From Arthrobacter sp. OV608 (GTDB lineage: Bacteria; Actinomycetota; Actinomycetes; Actinomycetales; Micrococcaceae), in the NCBI GenBank assembly GCA_900110595.1, contig FOEZ01000008.1, positions 124,001 to 188,000 of the forward strand: a DNA stretch of 64,000 nucleotides. Direction: 5' to 3'. Made by a program: the position numbers and the translations under genes. The notes under the pieces were generated by a model, which did not search any database, was not told where the DNA came from, and worked only from the letters and a program-made list of their open reading frames with translations. Positions 1 to 11,110 of this stretch are shown here, piece after piece; positions within the stretch are counted from its first letter, which is position 1, and each line of letters opens with the position of its first letter.

Positions 1-192
1 AGCCGCAGCGAAACCATGGTTCCGCTCCAGGTCGCAGCAGCAGGCGCCCACCGCGACGTCCTGCCCGCCGTTCCGGCTTACCTGGACGTCAAGCTGGAAG
101 CCCTCCAGGCACGCCTGGTCCGCCGCCCCAAGCGGTCCGAGATCCCGGTGACCTGCGAAGAGCAGCTCGTCGTCGAATTCTACGCACGCTAA
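1..192 (+). CDS. rpsD: 30S ribosomal protein S4, C-terminal part
   Basis: The reading frame is open from the first base and ends at TAA 190-192, giving the last 63 residues of a protein whose 5' part lies outside the window. The end (RPKRSEIPVTCEEQLVVEFYAR) is typical of ribosomal protein S4 of high-GC Gram-positives. S4 is a primary 16S rRNA binding protein that nucleates assembly of the 30S body. Here rpsD stands alone, followed by its own terminator, not in the alpha operon. The identity is clear although only about a third of the protein is visible. Confidence 0.9.
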   Translation, partial: SRSETMVPLQVAAAGAHRDVLPAVPAYLDVKLEALQARLVRRPKRSEIPVTCEEQLVVEFYAR

Positions 193-210
193 ATCCCAGC
201 AGCGTATCCA

Positions 211-245
211 AAGAAGCCCGTGGCAAGCGCCGCGGGCTTCTTTGT
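211..245 (+). terminator. Rho-independent terminator of rpsD
   Basis: AAGAAGCCCG (211-220) pairs with CGGGCTTCTT (233-242) across a 12-base loop, and a short T-rich tract follows. It lies 18 bases after the rpsD stop and separates rpsD from the next transcription unit. Confidence 0.75.
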
Positions 246-338
246 ATGTAAGGTACTTGGGGGACATCTGCGGAAGCGCGCTTTGCGAAGCACCCGCCGA
301 TGGCATGAACCACAGAATTTCGAGGAGATGAAACGTCT

Positions 339-713
339 ATGTCTGGTGGCGATATTGCCGGCCTGATCGCTGCCGGAGTGTTCGCGCTCCTGGTGCTGCT
401 GCTGGCAGTGCCCATCCTGAAGCTGGGCAAAGTCCTGGACGAGGTGCGCACATCCATCCGGTCACTGAGCGACGGCGCGACGCCTTTGATGGACGAGGTC
501 ACCGCTACCGTGTCCACCACCAACCAGCAGCTGAAGAAGGTGGATGGCATTTCGTCCAACGTCTCGGATGCCTCGGCCAACCTTTCCGCGTTGTCCTCCC
601 TGGTTGCCGCCACCGTCGGCTCGCCGCTGATCAAGGTGGCGGCGTTCAGCTACGGCGTCCGCACCGCGCTGGCCAACCGCAAGAAACCCGCTGCCGGCCG
701 CCGCAGCCGCTGA
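339..713 (+). CDS. DUF948 domain-containing membrane-anchored protein
   Basis: A 124-residue protein with one hydrophobic segment (about residues 6-28) followed by a soluble helical part. That part is rich in T, S, V and D with a regular apolar pattern (VLDEVRTSIRSLSDG, VTATVSTTNQQLKKVDG), so it is probably a coiled coil. It fits the DUF948 (YtxG-like) family, whose function is not established. A GAGGAGA Shine-Dalgarno sequence sits 10 bases upstream of the ATG. The C-terminus is very basic (NRKKPAAGRRSR). It is followed after 18 bases by another small membrane protein and then alaS, an order common in actinobacteria. A structural role at the inner face of the membrane is a guess. Confidence 0.75.
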   Translation: MSGGDIAGLIAAGVFALLVLLLAVPILKLGKVLDEVRTSIRSLSDGATPLMDEVTATVSTTNQQLKKVDGISSNVSDASANLSALSSLVAATVGSPLIKVAAFSYGVRTALANRKKPAAGRRSR

Positions 714-731
714 CCTTTCGGAGAACCTGAA

Positions 732-974
732 ATGAAACGACTTGTCTGGATGGGAATCGGCGTGGCCATCGGCGTCATCGCATTCCGCAAAGTGACTGAG
801 GCGCAGGCCAGCATGCAGTCCACCCTCGGCCCGCAAGGCCTGAACCGGGCAGTGGGCAGGCTCACTGACGGAATTTACGACTTTGCCGATGCCCTCCGGG
901 ACGGCATGCGCGAACGGGAAACCGACCTCCGCGCCGCCCTCGGAGTGGACTCCGGGGAACTCGCGCGGCGCTGA
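732..974 (+). CDS. Small membrane protein, DUF6167-like
   Basis: An 80-residue protein that starts with a single membrane helix (residues 4-20, LVWMGIGVAIGVIAFRK) followed by an amphipathic region containing LTDGIYDFADALRDGMRERE. This matches the small actinobacterial DUF6167 family found between the DUF948 gene and alaS. GGAGAA lies 7 bases upstream of the ATG. The function is unknown. The gene is probably cotranscribed with its upstream neighbour, because only 18 bases separate them. Confidence 0.7.
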   Translation: MKRLVWMGIGVAIGVIAFRKVTEAQASMQSTLGPQGLNRAVGRLTDGIYDFADALRDGMRERETDLRAALGVDSGELARR

Positions 975-1107
975 CCTCAGCAACGGCACCAGGCGGCGCC
1001 CGGCCGCAGCACCTTAGAACCAACAGGCAGCAACCGTGCCAACGGAACTGCCACGTGAACGAACTTCCGCGCAGCCGCGTGGACCAAGAAGGGTAAGTAA
1101 ACAGCTC

Positions 1108-3786
1108 ATGAAGTCGCAGGAGATCACAAAGCGCTGGGTGGACTTTTTTGTCAGCAAGGGCCACACGGCGGTTCCCTCCGCATCGCTGGTCTCCAGCGAC
1201 CCATCGCTGCTGTTCACGGTTGCCGGCATGGTTCCGTTCATTCCCTACCTCACGGCCCGCGAGGTGCCGCCCTACTCCCGCGCCACCAGCGTGCAGAAAT
1301 GCATCCGCACCGGCGACATCGAGGAAGTGGGCAAGACCGCGCGGCACGGCACCTTCTTCCAGATGTGCGGCAACTTCTCCTTCGGCGACTACTTCAAGGA
1401 AGACGCCATCAAGTTCGCCTGGGAACTGCTCACCACGAGCGTTGCCGACGGCGGCTACGGCCTTGCGCCCGAACTGCTGTGGGTGACCGTCTACGAAGAG
1501 GACGACGAAGCCAAGGACCTCTGGCTGAAGAACACCGGCGTCCCGGCCGAGCGCATCCAGAAGATGGGCAAGTCTGACAACTACTGGCATACCGGCCAGC
1601 CCGGACCCGCCGGCCCCTGCTCCGAGATCTACTATGACCGCGGCCCGGCGTACGGTGTGGAGGGCGGTCCGCTGGCGGACGAGACCCGCTACATCGAGAT
1701 CTGGAACCTCGTGTTTATGCAGTACCAGATCGAAAACGTCCGTACCAAGGAAGACTTCGATGTGGTGGGCGAGCTGCCCAAGCGCAACATCGACACCGGC
1801 CTGGGCATGGAGCGCCTGGCCATGATCCTGCAGGGCGTCGAGAACATGTACGAGACCGACCAGGTCCGTCCCGTCATTGACAAAGCCGCTGAACTTTCCG
1901 GCAGGGAATACACCTCCGCCGAGACCCCGGACGATCCCCACCACACGGACGACGTCCGCATGCGTGTGGTGGCCGACCACATCCGCTCGGCCCTGATGCT
2001 CATTTCCGACGGCGTCACCCCCTCCAACGAAGGCCGCGGCTACGTTTTGCGCCGCCTCATCCGCCGTGCCGTGCGCTCCATGCGGCTCCTCGGCGTCGAA
2101 CAGGCCTGCCTGCCCGATCTGCTGCCCGCCTCCCGGGACGCCATGAAGGGCGTCTACCCGGTGGTGGACACAGACTTCGCCCGGATCAGCCGCATTGCCT
2201 ACGCCGAAGAGAAGGCCTTCCTGCGCACCATCGCCTCCGGCACTGCCCGCCTTGAGGACGCCGTCAGGGAATCCAAAGCTGCCGATAAGCCGCTCTCGGG
2301 CGCCGACGCTTTCGCCCTGCACGACACCTACGGGTTCCCGATCGACCTCACGCTGGAAATGGCTGAGGAAGCGGGGCTCAAGGTGGACGAGGCAGCCTTC
2401 CGCAGCCTCATGCAGGAGCAGCGCCAGCGTGCCCAGGCCGACGCCAAGGGCAAAAAGGGCGGCCACGCCGACCTCACCGTGTTCCAGGAACTCCTCGGCC
2501 AGGGCGAGACCGTTTTCACCGGATACACGGAGCTCGACGGCGAATCACGCGTCCGCGGCATCCTCACCGGAGGGCGGCCGGTACAGCAGGCCTCCACCGG
2601 CGACGAAATCGAGCTGGTCCTCGCCGAAACCCCGTTCTATGCCGAAGCCGGCGGCCAGGCCGCCGATACCGGCCTCATCACCGGCGACGGCTTCGTGGTC
2701 GAAGTCCTCGATGTCCAGCGCCCGCTGAAGGGCCTGAGTGTGCACAAGGCGATTGTCCGCGAAGGCGAGATCGGCGCCGACTCACTGGTCCGGGCCGCCG
2801 TCGACCGGGAACGCCGGCACGCCGCCGAGCAGGCGCACACGGGCACGCACATCGTGCACGCCGCCCTGCACCAGATCCTCGGGCCGGAAGCCACCCAGCG
2901 CGGGTCCTTCAACAAGGCGGGCTACCTGCGCTTCGACTTTGCCTGGGGCGAAGGGCTGAGCACCGCCACCCGCTCCGAAATCGAAGAAGTTTCCAACCTT
3001 GCCATCCGCAACAACTACTCGGTGGAAACCAAGGTGATGGGACTGGCCGAAGCCAAGGCCCTGGGCGCCATGGCCCTCTTCGGCGAGAACTACGGCAGCG
3101 AAGTGCGTGTTGTTGAAATCGACGGCGCGTGGTCCCGCGAGCTTTGTGGCGGAACGCATGTGTCCAACACCTCACTGATCGGCAGCCTTTCGCTGCTCGG
3201 CGAACAGTCCGTGGGGTCAGGAAACCGCCGCGTGGAGGCCTTCGTTGGCATGGACGCTTTCCGCCACCTTGCCGCCGAACGTGCTCTCGTGACGGAACTG
3301 ACGGACATGCTCAAGGTCCCGTCCGGCCAGCTGGCCGACAGGATCGCCGCCACCCTCGCCAAGCTCAAGGCCACCGAGAAGGAGCTGGACCGCCTCCGCA
3401 AGGAACAGCTGGCTGCTTCGGCTGCCCAGCTGGTGAACAGCGCCAAGGACGCCTCGGGCGTCAGTGTCATTGCGCACGACGCCGGCCAGGTCAGCGGGGC
3501 GGACGACCTCCGCGGACTCGCACTGGACCTTCGAAACCGCCTGGGCTCGGCTGCGGCAACCGTGGCCGTGGCCGGTGTTGCCAATGACCGGCCCATGATC
3601 CTGGTGGCCACCAACGAGGCAGCGCGGGACGCCGGGGTCAAGGCAGGCGGTCTGGTCCGCGTTGCCGCAGGCATCCTCGGCGGTGGCGGCGGCGGCAAGG
3701 ACGATGTTGCCCAGGGCGGCGGAACGGACGCAGCCAAGGTAGCTCCAGCCCTGGCAGCCGTTGTGGACGCCATCGCACGGCGATAA
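1108..3786 (+). CDS. alaS: Alanine-tRNA ligase
   Basis: Class II aminoacyl-tRNA synthetase that charges tRNA-Ala in the cytoplasm. The 892-residue product has the full family architecture: an N-terminal catalytic domain (starts MKSQEITKRWVDFFVSKGH), a tRNA-binding domain, an editing domain with zinc ligands in HTGTHIVH and CGGTHV that hydrolyses Ser/Gly-tRNA-Ala, and a C-terminal glycine-rich C-Ala domain (GGGGGGKDDVAQGGG). An upstream in-frame ATG at 1036 would add 24 residues with no family similarity. The ATG at 1108, with AGAAGGG 12 bases upstream, matches the usual N-terminus. ruvX follows after 7 bases, so the two genes are probably cotranscribed. Confidence 0.95.
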   Translation: MKSQEITKRWVDFFVSKGHTAVPSASLVSSDPSLLFTVAGMVPFIPYLTAREVPPYSRATSVQKCIRTGDIEEVGKTARHGTFFQMCGNFSFGDYFKEDAIKFAWELLTTSVADGGYGLAPELLWVTVYEEDDEAKDLWLKNTGVPAERIQKMGKSDNYWHTGQPGPAGPCSEIYYDRGPAYGVEGGPLADETRYIEIWNLVFMQYQIENVRTKEDFDVVGELPKRNIDTGLGMERLAMILQGVENMYETDQVRPVIDKAAELSGREYTSAETPDDPHHTDDVRMRVVADHIRSALMLISDGVTPSNEGRGYVLRRLIRRAVRSMRLLGVEQACLPDLLPASRDAMKGVYPVVDTDFARISRIAYAEEKAFLRTIASGTARLEDAVRESKAADKPLSGADAFALHDTYGFPIDLTLEMAEEAGLKVDEAAFRSLMQEQRQRAQADAKGKKGGHADLTVFQELLGQGETVFTGYTELDGESRVRGILTGGRPVQQASTGDEIELVLAETPFYAEAGGQAADTGLITGDGFVVEVLDVQRPLKGLSVHKAIVREGEIGADSLVRAAVDRERRHAAEQAHTGTHIVHAALHQILGPEATQRGSFNKAGYLRFDFAWGEGLSTATRSEIEEVSNLAIRNNYSVETKVMGLAEAKALGAMALFGENYGSEVRVVEIDGAWSRELCGGTHVSNTSLIGSLSLLGEQSVGSGNRRVEAFVGMDAFRHLAAERALVTELTDMLKVPSGQLADRIAATLAKLKATEKELDRLRKEQLAASAAQLVNSAKDASGVSVIAHDAGQVSGADDLRGLALDLRNRLGSAAATVAVAGVANDRPMILVATNEAARDAGVKAGGLVRVAAGILGGGGGGKDDVAQGGGTDAAKVAPALAAVVDAIARR

Positions 3787-3793
3787 AGCACCC

Positions 3794-4393
3794 ATGACCA
3801 ATCCAACAGCTGCCGGCGGCAGCCCCCAGGGCGTCAAACTGGGGATCGACGTCGGCACCGTCCGGGTCGGTGTGGCCATTTGCGACCGGGACTCGATCCT
3901 GGCCACGCCGTACAAGACCCTGGACCGGAATCCGAAGAAAAACTCCGATATCCGGGTCATCGCCAACCTGGTGCAGGAACTCGGCGCGGTACAGGTCATT
4001 GTGGGCCTGCCCCGCACCATGAAGGGTGAAGAGCACGCCTCTGCGAAAATGGCCACGGAGTACGCCGGGCTGCTGGCAGCAGAGCTGGCAGCGCGGGATC
4101 TGGCCGTCCCGGTAAACCTGGTGGATGAGCGGCTGAGCAGCGTGACTGCGCACCGGAACCTGCATGAAGCTGGCATGAGCAGCAGGGACCACCGTAAAGT
4201 AGTTGATCAGGTCGCGGCGGCAGGCATCCTTCAGCACGCCCTCGACATGCAGAAAGCCAGGGGAGCGGATGTGGGCCGACGCGTCGCAGCGCCCTCCCTT
4301 TTCGTGGATCCGGGGACAAACGGCGCGGATGAGTCTGTCCGCGCCGCCCCGGAGGCCACAGACCGATCTTCAGATAATGGAAGGCAACAGTGA
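3794..4393 (+). CDS. ruvX: Holliday-junction resolvase-like protein RuvX (YqgF)
   Basis: A 199-residue RNase H-fold protein of the YqgF/RuvX family, linked in other bacteria to 5'-end maturation of pre-16S rRNA. The signature LGIDVGTVRVGVAICD near the N-terminus supplies the first catalytic Asp, and NLVDERLSS supplies the conserved Glu. The start is placed at the ATG at 3794, because the longer frame from 3761 overlaps the end of alaS. The C-terminal 40 residues are low-complexity and poorly conserved. The stop overlaps the GTG start of mltG by 4 bases (GTGA), so translation of the two is probably coupled. Confidence 0.9.
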   Translation: MTNPTAAGGSPQGVKLGIDVGTVRVGVAICDRDSILATPYKTLDRNPKKNSDIRVIANLVQELGAVQVIVGLPRTMKGEEHASAKMATEYAGLLAAELAARDLAVPVNLVDERLSSVTAHRNLHEAGMSSRDHRKVVDQVAAAGILQHALDMQKARGADVGRRVAAPSLFVDPGTNGADESVRAAPEATDRSSDNGRQQ

Positions 4394-6108
4394 GCCCTGC
4401 CAACATTGACGACGCAACCGGTCCCTGGGACGCCGGGGCAGCGAGGCCGCTGACCCGCAAGGAGCTCCGGGCGCGCGAGAAGACCACCACAGCGCTCCAG
4501 GGCACAGTGCCGGAGCAGGCCTACGAAACAGGACATGAGGTGCCGCCAGTGCCTGCCGATCCACCTGCCGTGGCGGCGTCTTCCGCTGCTTCGGTTCCCA
4601 ACCATCCGGTTCCTGAAGAGCAGCCCGTTCCGGCCGCTCCGGCCGCACCCCCGTCCATCCAGGATCTGCAACAGGAAGAGCCGCAGCCCGAGGCCGCCCC
4701 CGAGGCGCACCCCGCTGCGCAGCCCGGCGTCCATCACGCGGCCACCCATGAGCCGGACGCGCCGGCGACCGAGATCCACAACGTCGTTCACCAGGACGAT
4801 GTCCACGCTTCCTACGAGCCGGCCCTTGCCGGCCACCAGCATGCAGCCGACGGGCATTACGACGGCGACGTGCACTATGCGGAGGGCCACGGCTACCAGG
4901 ACGCCCTGCACCATGACGGGCCCCTTCATGATGATGGGCACTACGAGCAGGGACACTACGACGATGCGCAGTACGATGACGGGCACCATGATGACGGGCG
5001 CCACGACTTCCTGCCCGGCCCTGCCGCAGCAGCCGTAGTGGCCAAGCCGTCCAAAAAAGTCCGCCGCCGCCGCAGGTTGCTGGCACTGTTCCTCACCCTT
5101 GCTGTTTTTGTCACCGCGGTCGCCGTCGGCGCACAGTTCCTCAAGCCGCTGCTGGGCAACGACAAGCCCAGCGATTTCCCCGGCCCGGGATCGGGCGAGG
5201 TTGTGGTGACTGTCCAGAACGGCGAAGGCACGCGTTCCGTGGCCAGCGCCCTGGAGAGCCAGCGGGTGGTGGCGAACGCTGACACCTTCCTGGCCGCATT
5301 CACCGCCTCAGGAGGGACCCTGGCGCCGGGCGATTACACGTTCAAGACGGAGATGAAGAACAGCGACGCCGTGAATGTGCTGCTCGGCCAGGACAAAACC
5401 AAGGTTATCTACTTTGCGCTCAGTGCCGGGCTTCGCATCGGCGAGTCCCTGCAGGCCATTTCGGAAGGGTCCGGAGTGTCCATCCAGGACCTGAAGGCCC
5501 TCAGCGACCAGCCGGCCCAGTTCGGACTGCCCGCCAGTGCGAAGAACCTGGAGGGCTTCCTGGCACCGGGGGAGCACCGCTACCCGCTCGGCACCTCCGC
5601 GAAGGACATCCTCCAGTCTCTGGTGAAGACCACCGTGGACGAGCTTGTCTCGCAGGGCATTACCGATCCGGCGAAACAGTACGAAGCTGTGATCGTCGCC
5701 AGCATCGTCCAGGCCGAGGGTGGCCAGGCGGACTACGGTGACGTGGCTGGCGCCATCTATAACCGGCTCAAGCCCAATGACCAGACCGGCGGGTTCCTGC
5801 AGGTGGATTCAGCCGTGACCTACGGGCTGGGCACCAGGAGCTTCAACTTTACCGACGAGCAGCGGCAGGACAAGTCGAACCCGTACAACACCTACGCCAA
5901 TCCGGGCCTGCCTCCCGGGCCGATCGGTTCTCCGGGCAAGACGGCCATCGACGCTGCCGCCAAACCGAAGACCAACGATTTCCTGTACTGGGTGACGATC
6001 AACCTTGACACCAAGGAGACCAAGTTCTCCCGCACCCTGGCGGAGCACAACGGCTACGTTGAGCAGTACAACGCGTGGTGCACGGCAAACGCCGGCCGCT
6101 GCACATGA
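4390..6108 (+). CDS. mltG: Endolytic murein transglycosylase MltG with long His/Asp-rich cytoplasmic tail
   Basis: A YceG-family lytic transglycosylase that cleaves nascent glycan strands at the outer face of the membrane. The catalytic domain (about residues 265-572) contains ASIVQAEGG, where the Glu aligns with the catalytic Glu of E. coli MltG, and YNRLKP...LQVDSAVTYGLG. A single membrane helix lies at about 231-253 after the stop-transfer motif KKVRRRRR. The N-terminal ~230 residues are unusual: a Pro/Ala/Glu-rich stretch is followed at 119-206 by a region extremely rich in His, Asp, Gly and Tyr (HYDDAQYDDGHHDDG). By the positive-inside rule this tail is cytoplasmic. The GTG start overlaps the ruvX stop. 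The aroE start overlaps the mltG stop (ATGA). Confidence 0.9.
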   Translation: MSPANIDDATGPWDAGAARPLTRKELRAREKTTTALQGTVPEQAYETGHEVPPVPADPPAVAASSAASVPNHPVPEEQPVPAAPAAPPSIQDLQQEEPQPEAAPEAHPAAQPGVHHAATHEPDAPATEIHNVVHQDDVHASYEPALAGHQHAADGHYDGDVHYAEGHGYQDALHHDGPLHDDGHYEQGHYDDAQYDDGHHDDGRHDFLPGPAAAAVVAKPSKKVRRRRRLLALFLTLAVFVTAVAVGAQFLKPLLGNDKPSDFPGPGSGEVVVTVQNGEGTRSVASALESQRVVANADTFLAAFTASGGTLAPGDYTFKTEMKNSDAVNVLLGQDKTKVIYFALSAGLRIGESLQAISEGSGVSIQDLKALSDQPAQFGLPASAKNLEGFLAPGEHRYPLGTSAKDILQSLVKTTVDELVSQGITDPAKQYEAVIVASIVQAEGGQADYGDVAGAIYNRLKPNDQTGGFLQVDSAVTYGLGTRSFNFTDEQRQDKSNPYNTYANPGLPPGPIGSPGKTAIDAAAKPKTNDFLYWVTINLDTKETKFSRTLAEHNGYVEQYNAWCTANAGRCT

Positions 6109-6965
6109 GCCTCCGGGCAGCCGTCCTGGGCCACCCGATCAGCCACTCCAAATCACCGGCGCTGCACCATGCGGCGTACGGCAGGCTGGGCATCGGCATC
6201 AGCTATACGGCTATTGACGTCACTGAGGAACTGTTGCCCTCGTTGATGCGCCAGGTCCGTGACCAGCCGGGCTGGCGCGGGCTGTCCGTCACCATGCCTT
6301 TGAAGGCGGCCATGGTGGGCGAAGTGGATGAGGTCCGCGGCGTGGCCCGGACGCTGGGCGTGGTGAACACTGTGTCCTTCGAGCAGTACGGCGGCGGCTT
6401 GCGCACCATCGGTTCGAACACGGATGTGGCTGGAATCGTCAACGCGGTCCGGCACGCTGGCGCCCGCACGCCGTCCGCGCCGGTTGTCCTGGGCGGGGGC
6501 GGAACGGCGGCAGCTGCCGTGGCGGCATTGAAGGAACTCGGCGCCGGTTCTGCCCGGATCTTCGTTCGGGACCCTGCGCGCACAGCCGACGTCCGAAGCG
6601 CGGCAGACAGCCTTGGCCTGGCTTTGGACGTCCAGCCACTGGCCGAGGCTGCGGCACCCACGGCCGCTGCCGACGTCGTAATATCCACCCTGCCGCCGCG
6701 GGCGGCGGACGGACTGGCGGCCGAAATCGCCGCCCTGAAAAGCCCCACACCCGGTGTTTTGCTCGATGTTGCCTACGATCCCTGGCCCAGCCTCATCGCG
6801 TCCGTATGGAAGACGGGTGGTGGTGCTGTGGTGCCCGGCCTTGAAATGTTGCTCTACCAGGCCGTGGAACAGGTACGCCTGTTCAGCCGGCTTGAAGACG
6901 AAGTTAATGCATCCGTCATAGATGTGATGTGTGACGCAGTCGGCCTTCCCCGACGGGCGTTGTGA
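6105..6965 (+). CDS. aroE: Shikimate dehydrogenase
   Basis: A 286-residue enzyme that reduces 3-dehydroshikimate to shikimate, the fourth step of the shikimate pathway. The N-terminal substrate domain holds [13 protein letters not shown] (shikimate-binding Ser pair) and SVTMPLK with the catalytic Lys. [10 protein letters not shown] carries the catalytic Asp. [15 protein letters not shown] is the nucleotide-binding loop. The start is the ATG at 6105, inside the mltG stop (ATGA overlap), where the family N-terminus begins ([12 protein letters not shown]). It opens a compact aroE-aroC-aroK-aroB operon. Confidence 0.93.
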   Translation: MSLRAAVLGHPISHSKSPALHHAAYGRLGIGISYTAIDVTEELLPSLMRQVRDQPGWRGLSVTMPLKAAMVGEVDEVRGVARTLGVVNTVSFEQYGGGLRTIGSNTDVAGIVNAVRHAGARTPSAPVVLGGGGTAAAAVAALKELGAGSARIFVRDPARTADVRSAADSLGLALDVQPLAEAAAPTAAADVVISTLPPRAADGLAAEIAALKSPTPGVLLDVAYDPWPSLIASVWKTGGGAVVPGLEMLLYQAVEQVRLFSRLEDEVNASVIDVMCDAVGLPRRAL

Positions 6966-6991
6966 CCGCCATACGTGGCAGGATGGAAAAT

Positions 6992-8191
6992 ATGTTGCGT
7001 TGGTTGACTGCCGGTGAATCCCATGGTCCGGCTCTGATGGGAATTATTGAAGGCGTCCCCGCCGGTGTTGAAATCACCAGCGGGCACATCGCCGATTCAC
7101 TGGCCCGCCGCCGCCTGGGTTACGGGCGCGGCGCACGCATGAAGTTTGAACAGGACGTGGTGACCATCCTCGGCGGTGTCCGGCACGGCATCACCCAGGG
7201 CGGTCCCGTGGCTATCCAGGTGGGCAACACGGAGTGGCCCAAATGGGAACAGATCATGGCTTCGGACCCGGTTGACCCGGAACTTCTTGCCGACCAGGCC
7301 CGCAACGCCCCCCTGACGCGTCCCCGCCCCGGCCACGCTGACTTCACCGGAATGCAGAAGTACGGCTTCGATGAGGCCCGCCCCGTCCTGGAACGCGCCA
7401 GTGCCCGTGAAACCGCCACCCGCGTAGCACTTGGTACGGTCGCCGCACAGTTCCTGAAGCACCTGGGGATTGAACTCGTCAGCCACACCGTGTCCATCGC
7501 CAGTGTCACGGTCCCGGAGGGACGGCCCTTGCCCCTGCCTGCCGACGTGCTGGCCCTGGATGCAGACCCGCTGCGCTGCTTCGACCGCGAAACGTCGGAC
7601 GCGATGGTGGCCGAGGTGGACGCCGCCCACAAGGAAGGCGAAACCCTGGGCGGCGTAGTTGAAGTCCTTGCCTACGGGCTCCCGCCGGGACTGGGAAGCT
7701 ATGTCCACTGGGACCGCAGGCTCGACGGCAGGCTTGCTGCCGCCCTGATGGGCATCCAGGCAATCAAGGGTGTGGAAGTGGGCGACGGCTTCCTCACCGC
7801 CGCCCGCCGCGGCTCCGCCGCCCACGACGAAATCGTCAAGGACACTGACGGCCGGATCACCCGGACCAGCAATCGTGCCGGCGGCATTGAGGGCGGCATG
7901 AGCATCGGCGACGTGCTCCGCGTCCGCGCGGCCATGAAGCCCATCGCCACGGTCCCCCGCGCCCTGAAGACCATCGACGTGAGCACCGGCGAACCGGCCA
8001 AGGCCCATCACCAGCGCTCCGACGTCTGTGCCGTGCCGGCCGCCGGCGTTGTTGCCGAAGCCATGGTGGCGCTGGTCCTGGCCGAAGCTGTCAGCGAAAA
8101 GTTCGGCGGCGACTCCGTGGCGGAAACCGCACGCAACATCAAGGGTTACCTGGACAACATTCCGGCGTCCCTGGACTCGATCGGCCGGTAA
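6992..8191 (+). CDS. aroC: Chorismate synthase
   Basis: Converts 5-enolpyruvylshikimate 3-phosphate to chorismate using reduced FMN. The 399-residue product begins with the family hallmark [15 protein letters not shown] and contains [10 protein letters not shown] and [14 protein letters not shown]. Two other in-frame starts lie upstream: GTG 6962, overlapping the aroE stop, and ATG 6983. The ATG at 6992 was chosen because the conserved protein begins exactly there. aroK begins directly after the stop codon. Confidence 0.93.
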   Translation: MLRWLTAGESHGPALMGIIEGVPAGVEITSGHIADSLARRRLGYGRGARMKFEQDVVTILGGVRHGITQGGPVAIQVGNTEWPKWEQIMASDPVDPELLADQARNAPLTRPRPGHADFTGMQKYGFDEARPVLERASARETATRVALGTVAAQFLKHLGIELVSHTVSIASVTVPEGRPLPLPADVLALDADPLRCFDRETSDAMVAEVDAAHKEGETLGGVVEVLAYGLPPGLGSYVHWDRRLDGRLAAALMGIQAIKGVEVGDGFLTAARRGSAAHDEIVKDTDGRITRTSNRAGGIEGGMSIGDVLRVRAAMKPIATVPRALKTIDVSTGEPAKAHHQRSDVCAVPAAGVVAEAMVALVLAEAVSEKFGGDSVAETARNIKGYLDNIPASLDSIGR

Positions 8192-9845
<1,654 letters not shown>

Positions 9846-9846
<1 letters not shown>

Positions 9847-10364
9847 TGCACGGCGACAGGGAAGGCACAACGGACTGGCCGGAGGCCGGATTCCCGGGTA
9901 TCCGCATCAACCCGGAATCACTGCTCCCGGAAATCGTCAATGAAGACGCCTGCCGGGAAGCCCTGGCGGTCTCCACTGACCCGGCCGACCACATTTTTGT
10001 CCTGCTGGTGGAAGGACATGCTGCCGAGGCTGCCGAACTGCTGGCAGAAGCCCGCTTCAAGGATCCCGAATCTTTCCGGCTCCGGGCCTTCGAAGCCGAA
10101 GTGCTCCGGGTGACCAACCGCCTGGACAGGGCGGTGGAGCTGTTCCGGCAGTTGCTCGCCGAAGTGCAGGGCACGCCCCGTGAGGCGCTGGTCCTGCAGT
10201 TCCTGGGCAAAACACAGTACACGGCAGGCCAGACCTCCGCGGCCGTTGAATCCTTTGCCCGCGCGCTGGATCTGCGGGTGGCCGAGTCAGCTGATGCCGC
10301 CTTGATCTACTCCTCCACGGTGGCTCTCCAGCGCGCCCGGGACGTGCTGGACCTGGCCTGCTGA
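9846..10364 (+). CDS. Tetratricopeptide-repeat-like protein of unknown function
   Basis: A 172-residue soluble, helical protein. The segment from about residue 50 onward has the small/large alternation of TPR helices (AAELLAEARFKDPESFRLRA, LDRAVELFRQLLAEVQG, AVESFARALDLR). No catalytic motif is visible. Its ATG overlaps the aroB stop (TGATG), so it is the last gene of the aro operon and probably translationally coupled to it. TPR proteins usually serve as protein-binding scaffolds. A partner cannot be named from the sequence. Confidence 0.7.
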
Positions 10365-10546
10365 CGCCGGACAGCGCACCGTCACGGGAGGCCGTACCGG
10401 GGGCACCCCCGATTTACCGGTAGAATGGTATTTGAATTTTTTCGAACTCCGATTTTTGACAAATACGAGCTGGCACGCCGCCTGGCCTGCCTGCCCGGCA
10501 TACAGCGCCTGACAACGCGACCAGACAGAGAAACCAGAGGATACCA

Positions 10547-11110
10547 GTGGCAACCACTAACGACATCAAGAACGGAACGGTCCTGAAGCTTGAGGGCCAG
10601 CTCTGGAACATTATCGAATTCCAGCACGTCAAGCCGGGCAAGGGCGGCGCCTTTGTGCGGACCAAGATGCGCAACGTGATGTCCGGCAAGGTTGTGGACA
10701 AGACGTTCAACGCCGGACTCAAGATCGAAACCGCCACCGTGGACCGCCGCGACTACCAGTACCTGTACCAGGACGGCGCTGACTTCGTGTTCATGGACAC
10801 CTCCGACTACGACCAGATCACGGTCTCCGGAGCCACCGTTGGCGACGCCACCAACTTCATGCTCGAGAACCAGATGGTCAACATCGCCATCCACGAGGGC
10901 ACCCCGCTTTACATCGAACTGCCGCCGAGCGTCGTCCTCGAGATCACCTACACGGAGCCGGGCCTGCAGGGCGACCGCTCCTCCGCCGGCACCAAGCCCG
11001 CCACCCTGGAAACCGGCTACGAGATCCAGGTCCCGCTGTTCATCGAGAACAACACCAAGGTGAAGGTAGACACCCGCGACGGCAGCTACCTTGGCCGGGT
11101 CACCGAGTAG
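10547..11110 (+). CDS. efp: Translation elongation factor P
   Basis: A 187-residue tRNA-shaped factor that relieves ribosome stalling at polyproline stretches. It has the KOW-like N-terminal domain and two OB domains (domain III ends GSYLGRVTE). The loop that reaches the peptidyl-transferase centre reads [10 protein letters not shown], placing the key lysine at residue 32 and Gly rather than Pro at 34. GTG start, with CAGAGGA 8-14 bases upstream. It is preceded by a 182-base gap containing AT-rich sequence (TAGAAT at 10421-10426 could be a -10 box, but no good -35 is visible). nusB overlaps the stop by one base. Confidence 0.94.
   Translation: MATTNDIKNGTVLKLEGQLWNIIEFQHVKPGKGGAFVRTKMRNVMSGKVVDKTFNAGLKIETATVDRRDYQYLYQDGADFVFMDTSDYDQITVSGATVGDATNFMLENQMVNIAIHEGTPLYIELPPSVVLEITYTEPGLQGDRSSAGTKPATLETGYEIQVPLFIENNTKVKVDTRDGSYLGRVTE

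Noticed and set aside
862..2466. A 534-codon minus-strand open frame across alaS
   Set aside because: Same reason: antisense to a conserved synthetase, with Val/Gly-rich composition typical of mirror frames.
10456..10461. TTGACA as a -35 box for efp
   Set aside because: No acceptable -10 sequence lies 16-19 bases downstream (the region is GC-rich).
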